NCBI GenBank assembly: GCA_024655865.1
Contig: JANLFM010000027.1
Span: forward strand, 1 to 16,824
Reading direction: 5' to 3'
Length of the DNA: 16,824 bases
Source of the DNA: Caldisericota bacterium
GTDB lineage: Bacteria > Caldisericota > JANLFM01
Shown here piece after piece: positions 8,134 through 16,141 of the stretch. Numbering within the stretch: the stretch's first letter is position 1; every line of letters begins with the position of its first letter. Under the pieces are notes generated by a model, which saw only the letters and a list, made by a program, of their open reading frames with translations, searched no databases and had not been told where the DNA came from. Both the position numbers and the translations under genes were made by a program.

Positions 8134-8994
8134 ATGTTCATTGGCTTCTTCGATGATACGGAAGTTTTGGCGAGCGGGAAAATAGAACCAGACGTTTATG
8201 TTTTTGGCGGTTACTTTATCCTGCAAAGCCAATTGGAAAAATTCCAGAGACGAATTTTCCAGATAAAAGAAGAATATGGGTTAAAAGGACACTTCCCCAT
8301 CAAATGGAATTGGAAAGCCTCAGAGCTGAAATGTTTTTATGAGGAGCAGAGGCTTTTAGAAAATTATAATAAGCTTTTCAAAATTGGGAATCAGATTCGG
8401 CGCCCCTTGCTACAACTGCTGAAAGAATTCCATGCAATTGTTATGGCATGTGGATTGTATCGTCAGGCCCAAACTACAAAACATGTGGATTGTTATCGCT
8501 GGGCTTTTGAAAATTTATTGCAGAGGATTGGAATGATGGCAAAAAGTCACAATATCGGAAGCAGTTCTGAAAATAACTTTATAATCGTTGTGGACTGGCC
8601 TCAAGGAGGAGTGAATAAAAGATTATTTGATATTTATATGTCCGGTTATCATGAAGGAAAAGCGATGGACTCTAATCAGGCATATTTCTCAGGCCCCCTT
8701 TCCACTTATCACTTTGTGGATTCCCTTTTTCATAGTTCCACTATTCATTGCTCCTCCCTTCAAGTCGCCGACCTTGTTGCAGGGGTCCTGAAGGATTTTA
8801 TCCGTTGGTGCATAAAGGATGACCATGCCCAGCGTGTAAGGGAATACTTTTCAATTTTAAGTTCATGCTTTTATTCAAGCGACAAAGGGGTCATCAACGG
8901 TTATGGTTTAAAGATATCAGGGATTAATATCGACTTGGATGGAAAGATTCTGGAATTGTTAAAGACAGAAGAAAGCGAGGTTGTTCATGAATAG
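8134..8994 (+). CDS. DUF3800 domain protein, predicted RNase H-like
   Basis: A 286-residue protein of the DUF3800 family, which is predicted to have an RNase H-like fold; its biochemical role is not established. The N-terminal strand reads FIGFFDDTEV, where family members usually show a D-E-S/T-G signature, so the second acidic position is Asp here. Other candidate acidic residues include the Asp in IIVVDWPQGG. The C-terminal family hallmark is SSLQVADLVAGVLKDFI, containing the LQ-x-AD-L-x-A pattern. It starts 12 bp after the helicase stop, with AAGGAGG just before the ATG, and ends with an 8-bp overlap (ATGAATAG) with the methylase gene, so it is an integral operon member. A nuclease role in the defence system is possible but inferred. 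G+C is lower here (about 42%) than in the following methylase. Confidence 0.72.
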   Translation: MFIGFFDDTEVLASGKIEPDVYVFGGYFILQSQLEKFQRRIFQIKEEYGLKGHFPIKWNWKASELKCFYEEQRLLENYNKLFKIGNQIRRPLLQLLKEFHAIVMACGLYRQAQTTKHVDCYRWAFENLLQRIGMMAKSHNIGSSSENNFIIVVDWPQGGVNKRLFDIYMSGYHEGKAMDSNQAYFSGPLSTYHFVDSLFHSSTIHCSSLQVADLVAGVLKDFIRWCIKDDHAQRVREYFSILSSCFYSSDKGVINGYGLKISGINIDLDGKILELLKTEESEVVHE

Positions 8995-11890
8995 GATTCG
9001 CCGCTTAATTGAGTCTGATATGCCCATCGGAATCATCTCGGGGCATTCTCGCCGAGACCAAAATATAAAAAGGGGACATCTGCACACTTTTCATGTCTGG
9101 TGGGCAACCCGACCTCTTGCCGCCTGTAGAGCTGTGCTCATGGCTTCTCTTCTTCCCGACCCAGCCGACGACCGTTGCCCGGAAGAATTCCGCCTGGTTG
9201 CCCGGGAGACCCTAAAAGATTTCACTGGCCGCAACCTTTCCGACCCCTTGGAGTTGGGCCGGAAACTGCTGGACTTCGTGGGCAATTTCGCGGACTGGGA
9301 TAACGTCCACAACCCGCAGTTCGTTAAAGCCGCCCGCCAGCTTGTTCAGGCGGCACATCCGGAGGGCCCGCCCATGGTATTGGACCCCTTCGCCGGCATC
9401 GGCTCCATCCCCTTTGAGGCCCTGCGCATCGGGGCCGACGCCTATGCCTCCGACCTCAACCCGGTGGCGGTGCTCCTTGAGAAGGTGGCGCTGGAGTATC
9501 TCCCCACCTACGGCCACAAGCTGGCTGAAGCCGTCCGCAAGTGGGGCCAGTGGGTACGAGATCGAGCAGCCGAGGAATTGAACGAGTTTTATCCCAAGGA
9601 GGCAGACGGCTCAATTCCTCTGGCTTACCTCTGGGCCCGGACCATCCGCTGCGAGGGACCCGGCTGTGGGGCCGAGGTGCCCCTGGTGGGGCTCCTATGG
9701 CTCTCCCGCAGGGAGAAACAGCGGGTCGCTCTCCGCTACCGGAGCGATAAAGCCCGCAAAGAAGTGGTCTTTGAAGTCTTCCACCCCAAATCCGAAAGCG
9801 AGGTCCAGCCGCCCATCGTAAGGCGCTTTTCTGCCACCTGCCCCGTGTGCGGCTACACCACGCCCTACGCGCGGGTGCGGGAGCAGATCCGGGCCAAACG
9901 GGGCGGAACGCGCGACGCCCGCCTCATCGCTGTCATCACCCTGAAACGCGACGGGAGCCGGGGCTTCCGCTTGGCTACGGAAAGGGATGTGGAAGTGGCG
10001 GAGCTTGCCGCCCAGGAACTCGCCCGCCGGGAGCGGGAGCATGCAGGCCCCCTGCCCCTGGTGCCGGATGAGCCTATTCCCCCAGAGCGGGCGCAGGGTA
10101 ATTCCGGTTTTCGAATGCTGTTGTACGGCATGGAGACCTGGGGCGACCTCTTCACACTCCGCCAGGCGCTGGCCCTTGCCACCTTCGTCCGCCTGGTGCG
10201 AGAGGCCCACGCCGAGATTCTCCAGGAGACCGGCGACGCCGGCTTCGCCCGGGCCGTCGCCACTTCCCTGGCGGTAGCGGTGAGCTCGATGAGTCCATAC
10301 CACGCCAGCACGTCTTTCAATCACCCTGCTTTCGGTATTAGGGAGGTATTTTTAGGCAGTGGTCTCCCAATGAAACCCGATTTTGCCGAGGGCAATCCTC
10401 TCATTCCGCGGTTGGTGCCAGGGTTCTCTTACTACTTAGAACAGGTGGCCCAGGTGCTGGAGCGGGAAGGCTCTCAAGGCTTTCGGCCCGGCACCGTCCG
10501 GCAGGGCTCGGCCACGACCATCCCCCTTCCCGACGGCTTCGCCCCGTACGTGGTCACTGACCCGCCTTACTATGATGCCATCGCCTACGCCGACCTATCC
10601 TCATTCTGCTATGTATGGCTCAAACGCATGGTTGGAGATCTTCATTCCGACCTCTTTCGCTTTCCGCTTCCACCAAAAGCTGAAGAATGTATCATGGACC
10701 CGCCAGAAAAGCCGAGGGAGTTCTTCGAGACCACCATGGAGCGGTCCCTGGCCGAATGCCGCCGGGTGCTCCGGCCCGATGGGCTGGCAGTGGTGCTCTT
10801 TGCTCACAAGGGCACGGCCGGCTGGGAGGCGCTACTGAACGCATTGGTCCGGGCCGGCTGGACGGTCACCGCCTCCTGGCCCATTGAGACGGAGCGGGCA
10901 AGCCGAAAGCAAGCCGTGGGATCCGCAGTTCTTCAGAGTTCGGTCTTCCTGGTCTGCCGTCCCCGTCTCGAAAACGCTGGCGTAGGCGACTGGCGACGGG
11001 TGCTGGAGGAGATGAACCGCAAGGTGGCCGAGTGGCTTCCTCGCTTGGAAAAAGAAGGAATCCATGGAGCGGACGCCATTTTCGCCTGCATCGGCCCAGC
11101 CCTTGAAGTCTATAGCCGTTACGAGCGGGTGGAGACTGCGAGCGGGCAGGTGATCCCCTTAGGTGATTTGAAAAACGGTAAAGGCCAGATTCTCCAGCGT
11201 GGTTGCCTTTCCTATGTATGGGAGGCTGTGGCTCGGGAAGCTTTGAAGCTAATATTCCCAGAAGCTGATCCTGCGGGGTTTGAGGAAGATGCTCGTGTGA
11301 CCGCCATGTGGCTCTGGGCTTTGCGGGCTAGGATCAACGGAGAAAGAAGCGGGAAAACCCAGGAGGAAATATTGGAACCAGAAGAGGAAACTGGGGAAAT
11401 ACAGGGAAAGAAGTCATTCGGCTTCTACCTCCCCTACGACGACGCCCGACTCATTATCCAGGGGGTAGGAGCCAGTGAGGAAAGGCTCACGCGTCCAGGT
11501 GGCATTCTTGAGGTGGAGGGTAATTCAGCCCGCCTCCTTTCCGCTGGGGAAAGACGGCGTTTCCTTTTAAGGCAAGATTCAAGGACACAAAGGGTGCATC
11601 GTCGCCGAGGACAACAACAAACGCTTTTTGAGGAGATTTCTTCGGAACCTGAGGTTCTTGAGAATATCGAGCCTGGCCACACAACCTTAGACCGTTTACA
11701 CCAGGCCATGCTTTTATTCGGGGAGGGTCGAAATGAATCCCTACGCTGGCTCCTTGTGGACGAAGGGGTTGGCCAGGATGGAAAATTTTGGCGGTTAGCG
11801 GATGCGCTTTCTCGGCTTTATTCACCCTCATCTCCCGAGAAGCGCTTAGTAGATGGCCTTCTTGCAAGAAAGAAGTCCTGGGGCCTATGA
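8987..11890 (+). CDS. DUF1156 DNA methylase (defence-associated)
   Basis: A 967-residue AdoMet-dependent DNA methyltransferase, probably N6-adenine. The N-terminus matches DUF1156 (GHLHTFHVWWATRPLAACRAV). AdoMet motif I is DPFAGIGS (133-140), followed by SDLNPVA. The catalytic motif is TDPPYYD (524-530). Between them sits a large insert with a split zinc site: Cys222, Cys227, Cys285, Cys288. Motif I precedes motif IV by about 390 residues, unlike the beta-class enzyme at 2167. I chose ATG 8987 (GAGG six bases upstream, overlapping the previous stop) over the TTG at 8981. It overlaps the next gene by four bases (ATGA). It likely marks self DNA for the operon. From about 9340 to 11000 the G+C is roughly 63-73%, interrupted by patches near 50% (around 10320-10440 and 10600-10690), then falls to about 55%; this suggests a mosaic origin. 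Confidence 0.88.
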   Translation: MNRIRRLIESDMPIGIISGHSRRDQNIKRGHLHTFHVWWATRPLAACRAVLMASLLPDPADDRCPEEFRLVARETLKDFTGRNLSDPLELGRKLLDFVGNFADWDNVHNPQFVKAARQLVQAAHPEGPPMVLDPFAGIGSIPFEALRIGADAYASDLNPVAVLLEKVALEYLPTYGHKLAEAVRKWGQWVRDRAAEELNEFYPKEADGSIPLAYLWARTIRCEGPGCGAEVPLVGLLWLSRREKQRVALRYRSDKARKEVVFEVFHPKSESEVQPPIVRRFSATCPVCGYTTPYARVREQIRAKRGGTRDARLIAVITLKRDGSRGFRLATERDVEVAELAAQELARREREHAGPLPLVPDEPIPPERAQGNSGFRMLLYGMETWGDLFTLRQALALATFVRLVREAHAEILQETGDAGFARAVATSLAVAVSSMSPYHASTSFNHPAFGIREVFLGSGLPMKPDFAEGNPLIPRLVPGFSYYLEQVAQVLEREGSQGFRPGTVRQGSATTIPLPDGFAPYVVTDPPYYDAIAYADLSSFCYVWLKRMVGDLHSDLFRFPLPPKAEECIMDPPEKPREFFETTMERSLAECRRVLRPDGLAVVLFAHKGTAGWEALLNALVRAGWTVTASWPIETERASRKQAVGSAVLQSSVFLVCRPRLENAGVGDWRRVLEEMNRKVAEWLPRLEKEGIHGADAIFACIGPALEVYSRYERVETASGQVIPLGDLKNGKGQILQRGCLSYVWEAVAREALKLIFPEADPAGFEEDARVTAMWLWALRARINGERSGKTQEEILEPEEETGEIQGKKSFGFYLPYDDARLIIQGVGASEERLTRPGGILEVEGNSARLLSAGERRRFLLRQDSRTQRVHRRRGQQQTLFEEISSEPEVLENIEPGHTTLDRLHQAMLLFGEGRNESLRWLLVDEGVGQDGKFWRLADALSRLYSPSSPEKRLVDGLLARKKSWGL

Positions 11891-12495
11891 GCATCATTTC
11901 GGATCCTAAAGAATGGTATAAAGAATGGTATAAAGTTTTCCGCAGGTTATTAAAATATTCGCGTTGGGCAGAACCCCTCCGGGAATCAGCGCTTGCCGGA
12001 GAATTGGGCAGGTGGACGGAGCAACTTACAGGTGCTGTTGTCGCAACTTGTGATTCCTTAGGTTGGAAAGCTGTTGCAAAAGGTTATCCTGGCCAAGCAC
12101 TGCCCATTTCCAAGCAGGAATATCTCGCGGTTGATGTGATGGCTTTCCCTTCCCAGGTGGAACCGTGCTGGCAAAGACCTATAGCCGCCTTTGAATTGGA
12201 AAACCAGTTGGATCCAAATTCTATCTCGTATTCACTTTGGAAAGTCAGCATGATTCGCTGTAACTTTGGTGGTGTTTTCTGCTACTGCCGACAGCCAGAA
12301 GAAATAAAAGATTTACTTAGGTCTCTAACTGAAAGTGTGATGGTTCCTTTATTCTCCCCTGTAGACTCTCTTGATGCCGTAGTTTTTTTAGTAGTCGGCA
12401 CAAGGAGCAAAGCGGAGGATTTCCCTGATGGTTTTTTTAGACCTTATTTTTGGGATAGGGCATATGGGCAGTTTCGTCTTCCCACCATTTTTTAA
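11887..12495 (+). CDS. Operon protein with restriction-nuclease-like D...ExE motif, family not recognised
   Basis: A 202-residue protein starting at ATG 11887, which overlaps the methylase stop as ATGA; an in-frame upstream ATG at 11788 lies inside the methylase and is unlikely. The central part runs QEYLAVDVMAF, then, after about 12 residues, PIAAFELENQLDPNSISYSL and WKVSMIRCNFGGVFCY. An acidic strand (VDV) followed by an E-x-E strand and a helix containing SYSLWK resembles the PD-(D/E)XK nuclease core, with Glu in place of the usual Lys. That is an inference from motif order; the fold is not proven. A perfect 12-bp tandem duplication at 11907-11930 gives the repeated KEWYKEWY near the N-terminus. 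The DUF499 gene follows after 18 bp. It could be the effector nuclease of the operon, or a non-catalytic nuclease-fold subunit. Confidence 0.6.
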   Translation: MSIISDPKEWYKEWYKVFRRLLKYSRWAEPLRESALAGELGRWTEQLTGAVVATCDSLGWKAVAKGYPGQALPISKQEYLAVDVMAFPSQVEPCWQRPIAAFELENQLDPNSISYSLWKVSMIRCNFGGVFCYCRQPEEIKDLLRSLTESVMVPLFSPVDSLDAVVFLVVGTRSKAEDFPDGFFRPYFWDRAYGQFRLPTIF

Positions 12496-12513
12496 GGGAG
12501 GTGATGTTTTCAA
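12496..12513 (+). promoter_or_regulatory. Strong ribosome binding site for the DUF499 gene
   Basis: GGGAGGTGAT closely matches the anti-Shine-Dalgarno complement and lies nine bases before the ATG at 12514. It is the strongest such site in the operon, suggesting that the ATPase is translated at high level independently of the gene before it. Confidence 0.7.
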
Positions 12514-15288
12514 ATGTTTAGATTGAAACCTTGGTATCAGGTGGCGGTTCCTCGAGAAGACCTGCGTTCTGGTCAACCTTTGGATGCCTCAGAGTTTGCC
12601 ATCCATTTAGACCATGTGATGGGTGGGCGCGCTCCCCGGGATTATCTGGACCCGGAGCGCTTTTTTGCCCGTACCTACCTCACAGAGGCTTACCGCAAAA
12701 TGACCGTTGAGGTGATGCGCCGCCTGGCAGGGGATGTTTCGGGTACTTCCCCTGGTATCAACCTTACTACCCAATTTGGTGGTGGTAAAACTCACTTTCT
12801 TACGCTTCTTTATCACCTTTTTACCCAGGGAGAAAAGGCAAAGAATTTTACCGGGGTTGGAGAATTGCTCAAGTCCGCTAACTTAGATACGGTGCCCCGG
12901 GCCCGGGTTGCTGTTTTTATCGGTAACTGGTTTGACTTCCTCGTGGGGGTTGGCGTTAATGGTGAACCCAAGCGCCAGACCCCTTGGGGTGATTTGGCAT
13001 GGCAGCTTGGAGGCCCTTCCCTATATTCTCTGGTGGAACAACATGACCGGGCAGGAATTGTTCCGGGAGGGGAAGTCCTGCAGAAGATCTTCACTGGGGA
13101 GCCAACGCTCATTCTAATGGACGAGGTGCTGAATTTTATTCGTCGCACTCGAGAGGCAGGAGGCCCTTATGCCAAATTGGGCTCGCAAATGTACAGTTTT
13201 CTGGATGTTTTGACCCGGGAGATAGCTGGCACTTCTAAGGTTGTCCTTGTTGTATCCCTTCCCATGTCCCAGTATGAAATGACCCAGGATGATGAAGCGG
13301 ACTATCAGCGGTTGGAAAAGCTCCTCGATCGGCTTAGTAAAGCGGTCTTGTTGAGCCAGAAGGAAGAAATTGCGGAGATTGTCCGACGGCGGTTATTTGA
13401 TCGTACTGGAGATGAGAAAGAAGTCCGTCTTACCACAAAGGCTTATGCCAATTGGATCAAAGAGCATTACCAACAACTCCCCGAGTGGTTCCCTGCAGAT
13501 CAAGCTGAAAAAATCTTTGAAGTTGCCTATCCTTTTCACCCCTCAGTAATTTCCGTTTTTGAACGCAAGTGGCAATCCCTTCCCAATTTTCAACGCACCA
13601 GGGGTATCCTTCGCCTTTTAGCGCTTTGGGTCTCTCATGCCTATCGGGAAGGCTTCCAATCCGCAACCAGAGAACCTTTGATCTCATTGGGGTCAGCTCC
13701 TTTAGCTGACAGCCTCTTTCGGGCCGCGGTTTTCGAGCAGTTGGGAGAGCAAAGACTGGAGGCCGCAATTCTTTCTGACATCGCAGGAGAGGGGGCCCAT
13801 GCCGTCCGCATGGATGCTGAAGCTCCGGAAACAATAAAGAGAGCTGGCCTCCATCAAAAAGTTGCCACTGCAGTCTTTTTTGAATCCTCGGGAGGCCAGG
13901 TTCGGAATGAGGCTACACTGCCTGAGATTCGGCTTGCCATAGGCGAGCCCGAAATGGAAATCGGGAACATTGAGACCGCCCTTGATGATCTGGTACGCCG
14001 TGGTTACTATTTTGAAGCCAAAGGGACAGCATATCGTATCAGCTATCGGCCGACGCTCAACAAAATTTTGGCGGATTTGAAAGCAGTTCTCTCTGGCCCC
14101 GAAGCTCAAGAGGAAATCCGGGAGAAGGTGCGGCAGACAATCCGGGAGGTCTTCCGCCCTGGCCCTCCGCTCGAGCGCCGCTTCTTCCCAGAAACGTCTT
14201 CTGATATTCCCGATATACCCTCTTTAAGCCTTGTGGTTATTGACCCCGAGCATGGTTGGGATATTGCAACGCGAAAAGAAACCCAATACCTTCTTGCGAG
14301 TATGATTCAAGAATGCGGCAATCGGGGTCGAACTTATAAAAGCGGGCTTCTCTTTGCAGTGGCCGAAGACGGTGCAGCTCTTTTTGAGGAGGCCAAAACT
14401 TTGCTTGCCTTGGAAAGGCTTGAAGATCCTTCAGAACAAGAGCGGCTCAAACTGGAACCTCCACAGGTCCAAGAACTAAGGGAAAAGAAGAGACGCAGTG
14501 AACGGGACCTGAAAGAGAAGGTTTGGAGCTCATACAGGCGCATTTTTCTTTTAGGAGAGGATAATTGCATTCAGGAAATAGATCTTGGTTTGCTTAATTC
14601 AAGTGCCGCCGACTCCTTAGTAGGATATATTGTTGCTCGTCTCAAGCAGGAGGGGCTTTTGGAGGAGAGCATCAGTCCGGAGTTCTTGGTCCGCAATTGG
14701 CCACCTGCTCTTCCTGAATGGAGCACTAAGGAGATCAGAAACATGTTTTTCGCCTCCCCAAAGTTTCCACGGTTGCTGGATCCTGGAATTTTACGCAGCA
14801 CGATTGCCCAGGGAGTGAAGACGGGCAAGTTCGGTTATGCTCTTAAGATGGATAGCCAATATCAGAATTTTCCTATCATTAATGATCAAGCTTTCGATCC
14901 TGGGGAGGTTGAAATTGAAGAATGGGCTGTCCTCCTTCGTCCAGAAAAAGTGTTGGAGCTGAAGAGAAATCCTCCCCAAGAAGAGGGGCCCGAAGAGGAA
15001 CCAAAAGAAGAAGAGGGGAAAGAAGTTAAAATTAAGCCCCCACAAGAGGAAGATTTAAAAAAGAAAAAAAGACTTTCTTGGGAAGGCCTCCTTTCTCCAC
15101 AAAAGTTGATGCTATTTTATACGAAAATTCTTTCCCGTTTTGCAACCGATCCCAGTCTTCATCTTCGAATCAGTTTTGAAGTGACTCCCGAGGCAGGAGT
15201 AACGGAGATACAGTTGGAAGAAATTAAAGCAGCTCTTTTAGAGCTTGGGCTGGATTTGGAAGGCCTGCAGGTTGAGGATCAAGAATAA
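12514..15288 (+). CDS. DUF499 AAA-type ATPase (defence-associated)
   Basis: A 924-residue P-loop ATPase and last gene of the operon. Walker A is TQFGGGKTH (86-94), the form characteristic of DUF499 proteins; Walker B is LILMDEV with Asp203 and Glu204. Residues of the LVVSLPMSQYEM segment (about 246-257) probably include sensor 1. The middle (about 270-520) is helical and winged-helix-like. Near residues 830-855 there is a Glu/Lys/Pro-rich low-complexity linker (for example PEEEPKEEEGKEV), followed by a compact C-terminal domain (LHLRISFEVTP to the end). DUF499 proteins recur next to DUF1156 methylases and helicases in predicted anti-phage loci, where they may act as nucleotide-driven regulators or motors. 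Length is typical and no break is seen. No clear terminator follows the TAA. Confidence 0.88.
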   Translation: MFRLKPWYQVAVPREDLRSGQPLDASEFAIHLDHVMGGRAPRDYLDPERFFARTYLTEAYRKMTVEVMRRLAGDVSGTSPGINLTTQFGGGKTHFLTLLYHLFTQGEKAKNFTGVGELLKSANLDTVPRARVAVFIGNWFDFLVGVGVNGEPKRQTPWGDLAWQLGGPSLYSLVEQHDRAGIVPGGEVLQKIFTGEPTLILMDEVLNFIRRTREAGGPYAKLGSQMYSFLDVLTREIAGTSKVVLVVSLPMSQYEMTQDDEADYQRLEKLLDRLSKAVLLSQKEEIAEIVRRRLFDRTGDEKEVRLTTKAYANWIKEHYQQLPEWFPADQAEKIFEVAYPFHPSVISVFERKWQSLPNFQRTRGILRLLALWVSHAYREGFQSATREPLISLGSAPLADSLFRAAVFEQLGEQRLEAAILSDIAGEGAHAVRMDAEAPETIKRAGLHQKVATAVFFESSGGQVRNEATLPEIRLAIGEPEMEIGNIETALDDLVRRGYYFEAKGTAYRISYRPTLNKILADLKAVLSGPEAQEEIREKVRQTIREVFRPGPPLERRFFPETSSDIPDIPSLSLVVIDPEHGWDIATRKETQYLLASMIQECGNRGRTYKSGLLFAVAEDGAALFEEAKTLLALERLEDPSEQERLKLEPPQVQELREKKRRSERDLKEKVWSSYRRIFLLGEDNCIQEIDLGLLNSSAADSLVGYIVARLKQEGLLEESISPEFLVRNWPPALPEWSTKEIRNMFFASPKFPRLLDPGILRSTIAQGVKTGKFGYALKMDSQYQNFPIINDQAFDPGEVEIEEWAVLLRPEKVLELKRNPPQEEGPEEEPKEEEGKEVKIKPPQEEDLKKKKRLSWEGLLSPQKLMLFYTKILSRFATDPSLHLRISFEVTPEAGVTEIQLEEIKAALLELGLDLEGLQVEDQE

Positions 15289-15346
15289 TTTTGTTCTCTC
15301 GAATGTAGCTTCAAAGCCTTCCATTTAAAAGGAAATTTAAGAAGAT
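15289..15346. other. AT-rich trailer after the operon
   Basis: Sequence directly after the DUF499 stop. I looked for a hairpin followed by a T-run and did not find a convincing one, so the operon's end of transcription is not located. Confidence 0.35.
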
Positions 15347-15517
15347 TCATGATTTTTTGACTCCAGAGGGCCCGCCGGGTCGGCTGCGGCGAGCCCCCTC
15401 GAGCCCCTGAAGAAAACGCTGGCGCATTTTTTCCAGGATCCCCACGAAGCACTTGAAGAGAAACTTTCTTCTTTTAAGGTAACCCATCAAGGCCATTAGA
15501 AAGCGCTTGCGCCTTCT
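15347..15517 (-). pseudogene. 56-codon minus-strand fragment, basic, family unknown
   Basis: This frame is open on the minus strand from just after a TAA to a TGA at 15347-15349. The peptide is strongly basic, with segments such as GYLKRRKFLFKCFVGILEKM and RQRFLQGLEGARRSRPGG. It has internal ATG codons but no ribosome binding site. Its regular hydrophobic-basic pattern suggests a real, truncated coding remnant rather than chance, possibly from a mobile element, since the flanking sequence is repeat-rich debris. I cannot assign it. Confidence 0.25.
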
Positions 15518-15998
15518 TTAAGCCATCCTCAGCGCTCCCCAGGGTCGATGTTTCCCTTTTTCTCATGATCGGCTTTTCCCTCCACAGCTCACCTAAAGGG
15601 TTTCCCATCTTCTTTGTGACCCCAAGCGTTGAGTTTCTCCAATTTTTTCCGCATTTTATTCCTGGGTCCTGGGAAGTGCCCGTTTATCTGTGCCCCCCGT
15701 GAAAACCTGAGCATTTTCACAGGGTGAACTCAGGCGGAGCAGAAGCGGGGGAGAAGCGGAGCATGTCCCTCTGTGGCAATTCCAGAGCCATTCACAGGGC
15801 AGGCTTCCAGGGCTGATCCCACCTTGAAAATTAAGCAGGGAGGTAAAACGGCCTGAAGGAAAAGCCCAAGGGGGTCTTCCCGTTGAAGGGATCTCCCAGG
15901 TGAAGGGATCCCCAGCCGGGGAAACGGGAGAAAGCATTCTGAAGGCCGAACTCAGAAGCCCCGCCTGCATTGAAAGAAGCTCCGGGCCCCAAAGAACC
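15518..15998. other. Non-coding debris between the operon and the DnaC-like fragment
   Basis: No supportable gene lies here. A minus-strand open frame across 15656-16135 is generated largely by the 36-bp tandem repeat and looks spurious. Visible structure is limited to the hairpin cluster at 15699-15734 and to GC-rich stretches that partly resemble the tandem repeat unit (for example around 15959-15970). Confidence 0.45.
15699..15734. repeat. Overlapping inverted repeats (alternative hairpins)
   Basis: GTGAAAA (15699-15705) pairs perfectly with TTTTCAC (15714-15720) across an 8-base loop. TTCAC (15716-15720) can instead pair with GTGAA (15724-15728) across a 3-base loop, extended by CCTGAG (15706-15711) with CTCAGG (15729-15734). 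The two folds exclude each other. Such nested repeats are found at ends of some insertion sequences and in regulatory hairpins. CTCAGGCGG at 15729-15737 is also the inverse of CCGCCTGAG, the start of the tandem repeat unit downstream. Confidence 0.6.
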
Positions 15999-16128
15999 CC
16001 GCCTGAGCTGACAGCGGCCCGCGCTCTCAATTCCCCGCCTGAGCCTACAGCGGCCCGCGCTCTCAATTCCCCGCCTGAGCCTACAGCGGCCCGCGCTCTC
16101 AATTCCCCGCCTGAGCTGACCACGGCCC
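15999..16128. repeat. 36-bp tandem repeat, three full copies and a partial fourth
   Basis: Copies begin at 15999, 16035, 16071 and 16107. Each starts CCGCCTGAGC and the full ones end GCTCTCAATTCC. Copies 2 and 3 are identical; copy 1 differs at two adjacent bases (TG in place of CT), and copy 4 diverges after about 15 bases. There are no unique spacers, so this is a minisatellite and not a CRISPR array. The unit is a multiple of three and, read on the minus strand, gives the peptide period GSGGELRARAAV, but nothing shows it is translated. Each full unit holds one CGCG, the site of the ThaI prototype. Confidence 0.85.
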
Positions 16129-16141
16129 CGCTCACCCTTCC

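Noticed and set aside
9695-10324. 209-codon and overlapping minus-strand frames inside the methylase
   Set aside because: Expected by-products of high G+C codon bias opposite an intact DUF1156 gene.
11788-11886. Upstream ATG as the start of the 202-residue protein
   Set aside because: It would overlap the methylase by 103 bases and has no ribosome binding site; the ATGA overlap at 11887 is the normal operon arrangement.
4753-15288. DISARM or BREX system
   Set aside because: No DrmA, DrmB (DUF1998) or DrmC (phospholipase D-type) gene for DISARM, and no PglZ- or Lon-like gene for BREX; only the helicase recalls DrmD.
15999-16128. CRISPR array with 36-bp repeats
   Set aside because: Repeats are directly adjacent with no spacers, and no cas genes are in the window.
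15656-16135. 159-codon minus-strand frame with a 12-residue repeat
   Set aside because: The repeat peptide is produced by the 36-bp minisatellite; there is no ribosome binding site and no domain in the rest.
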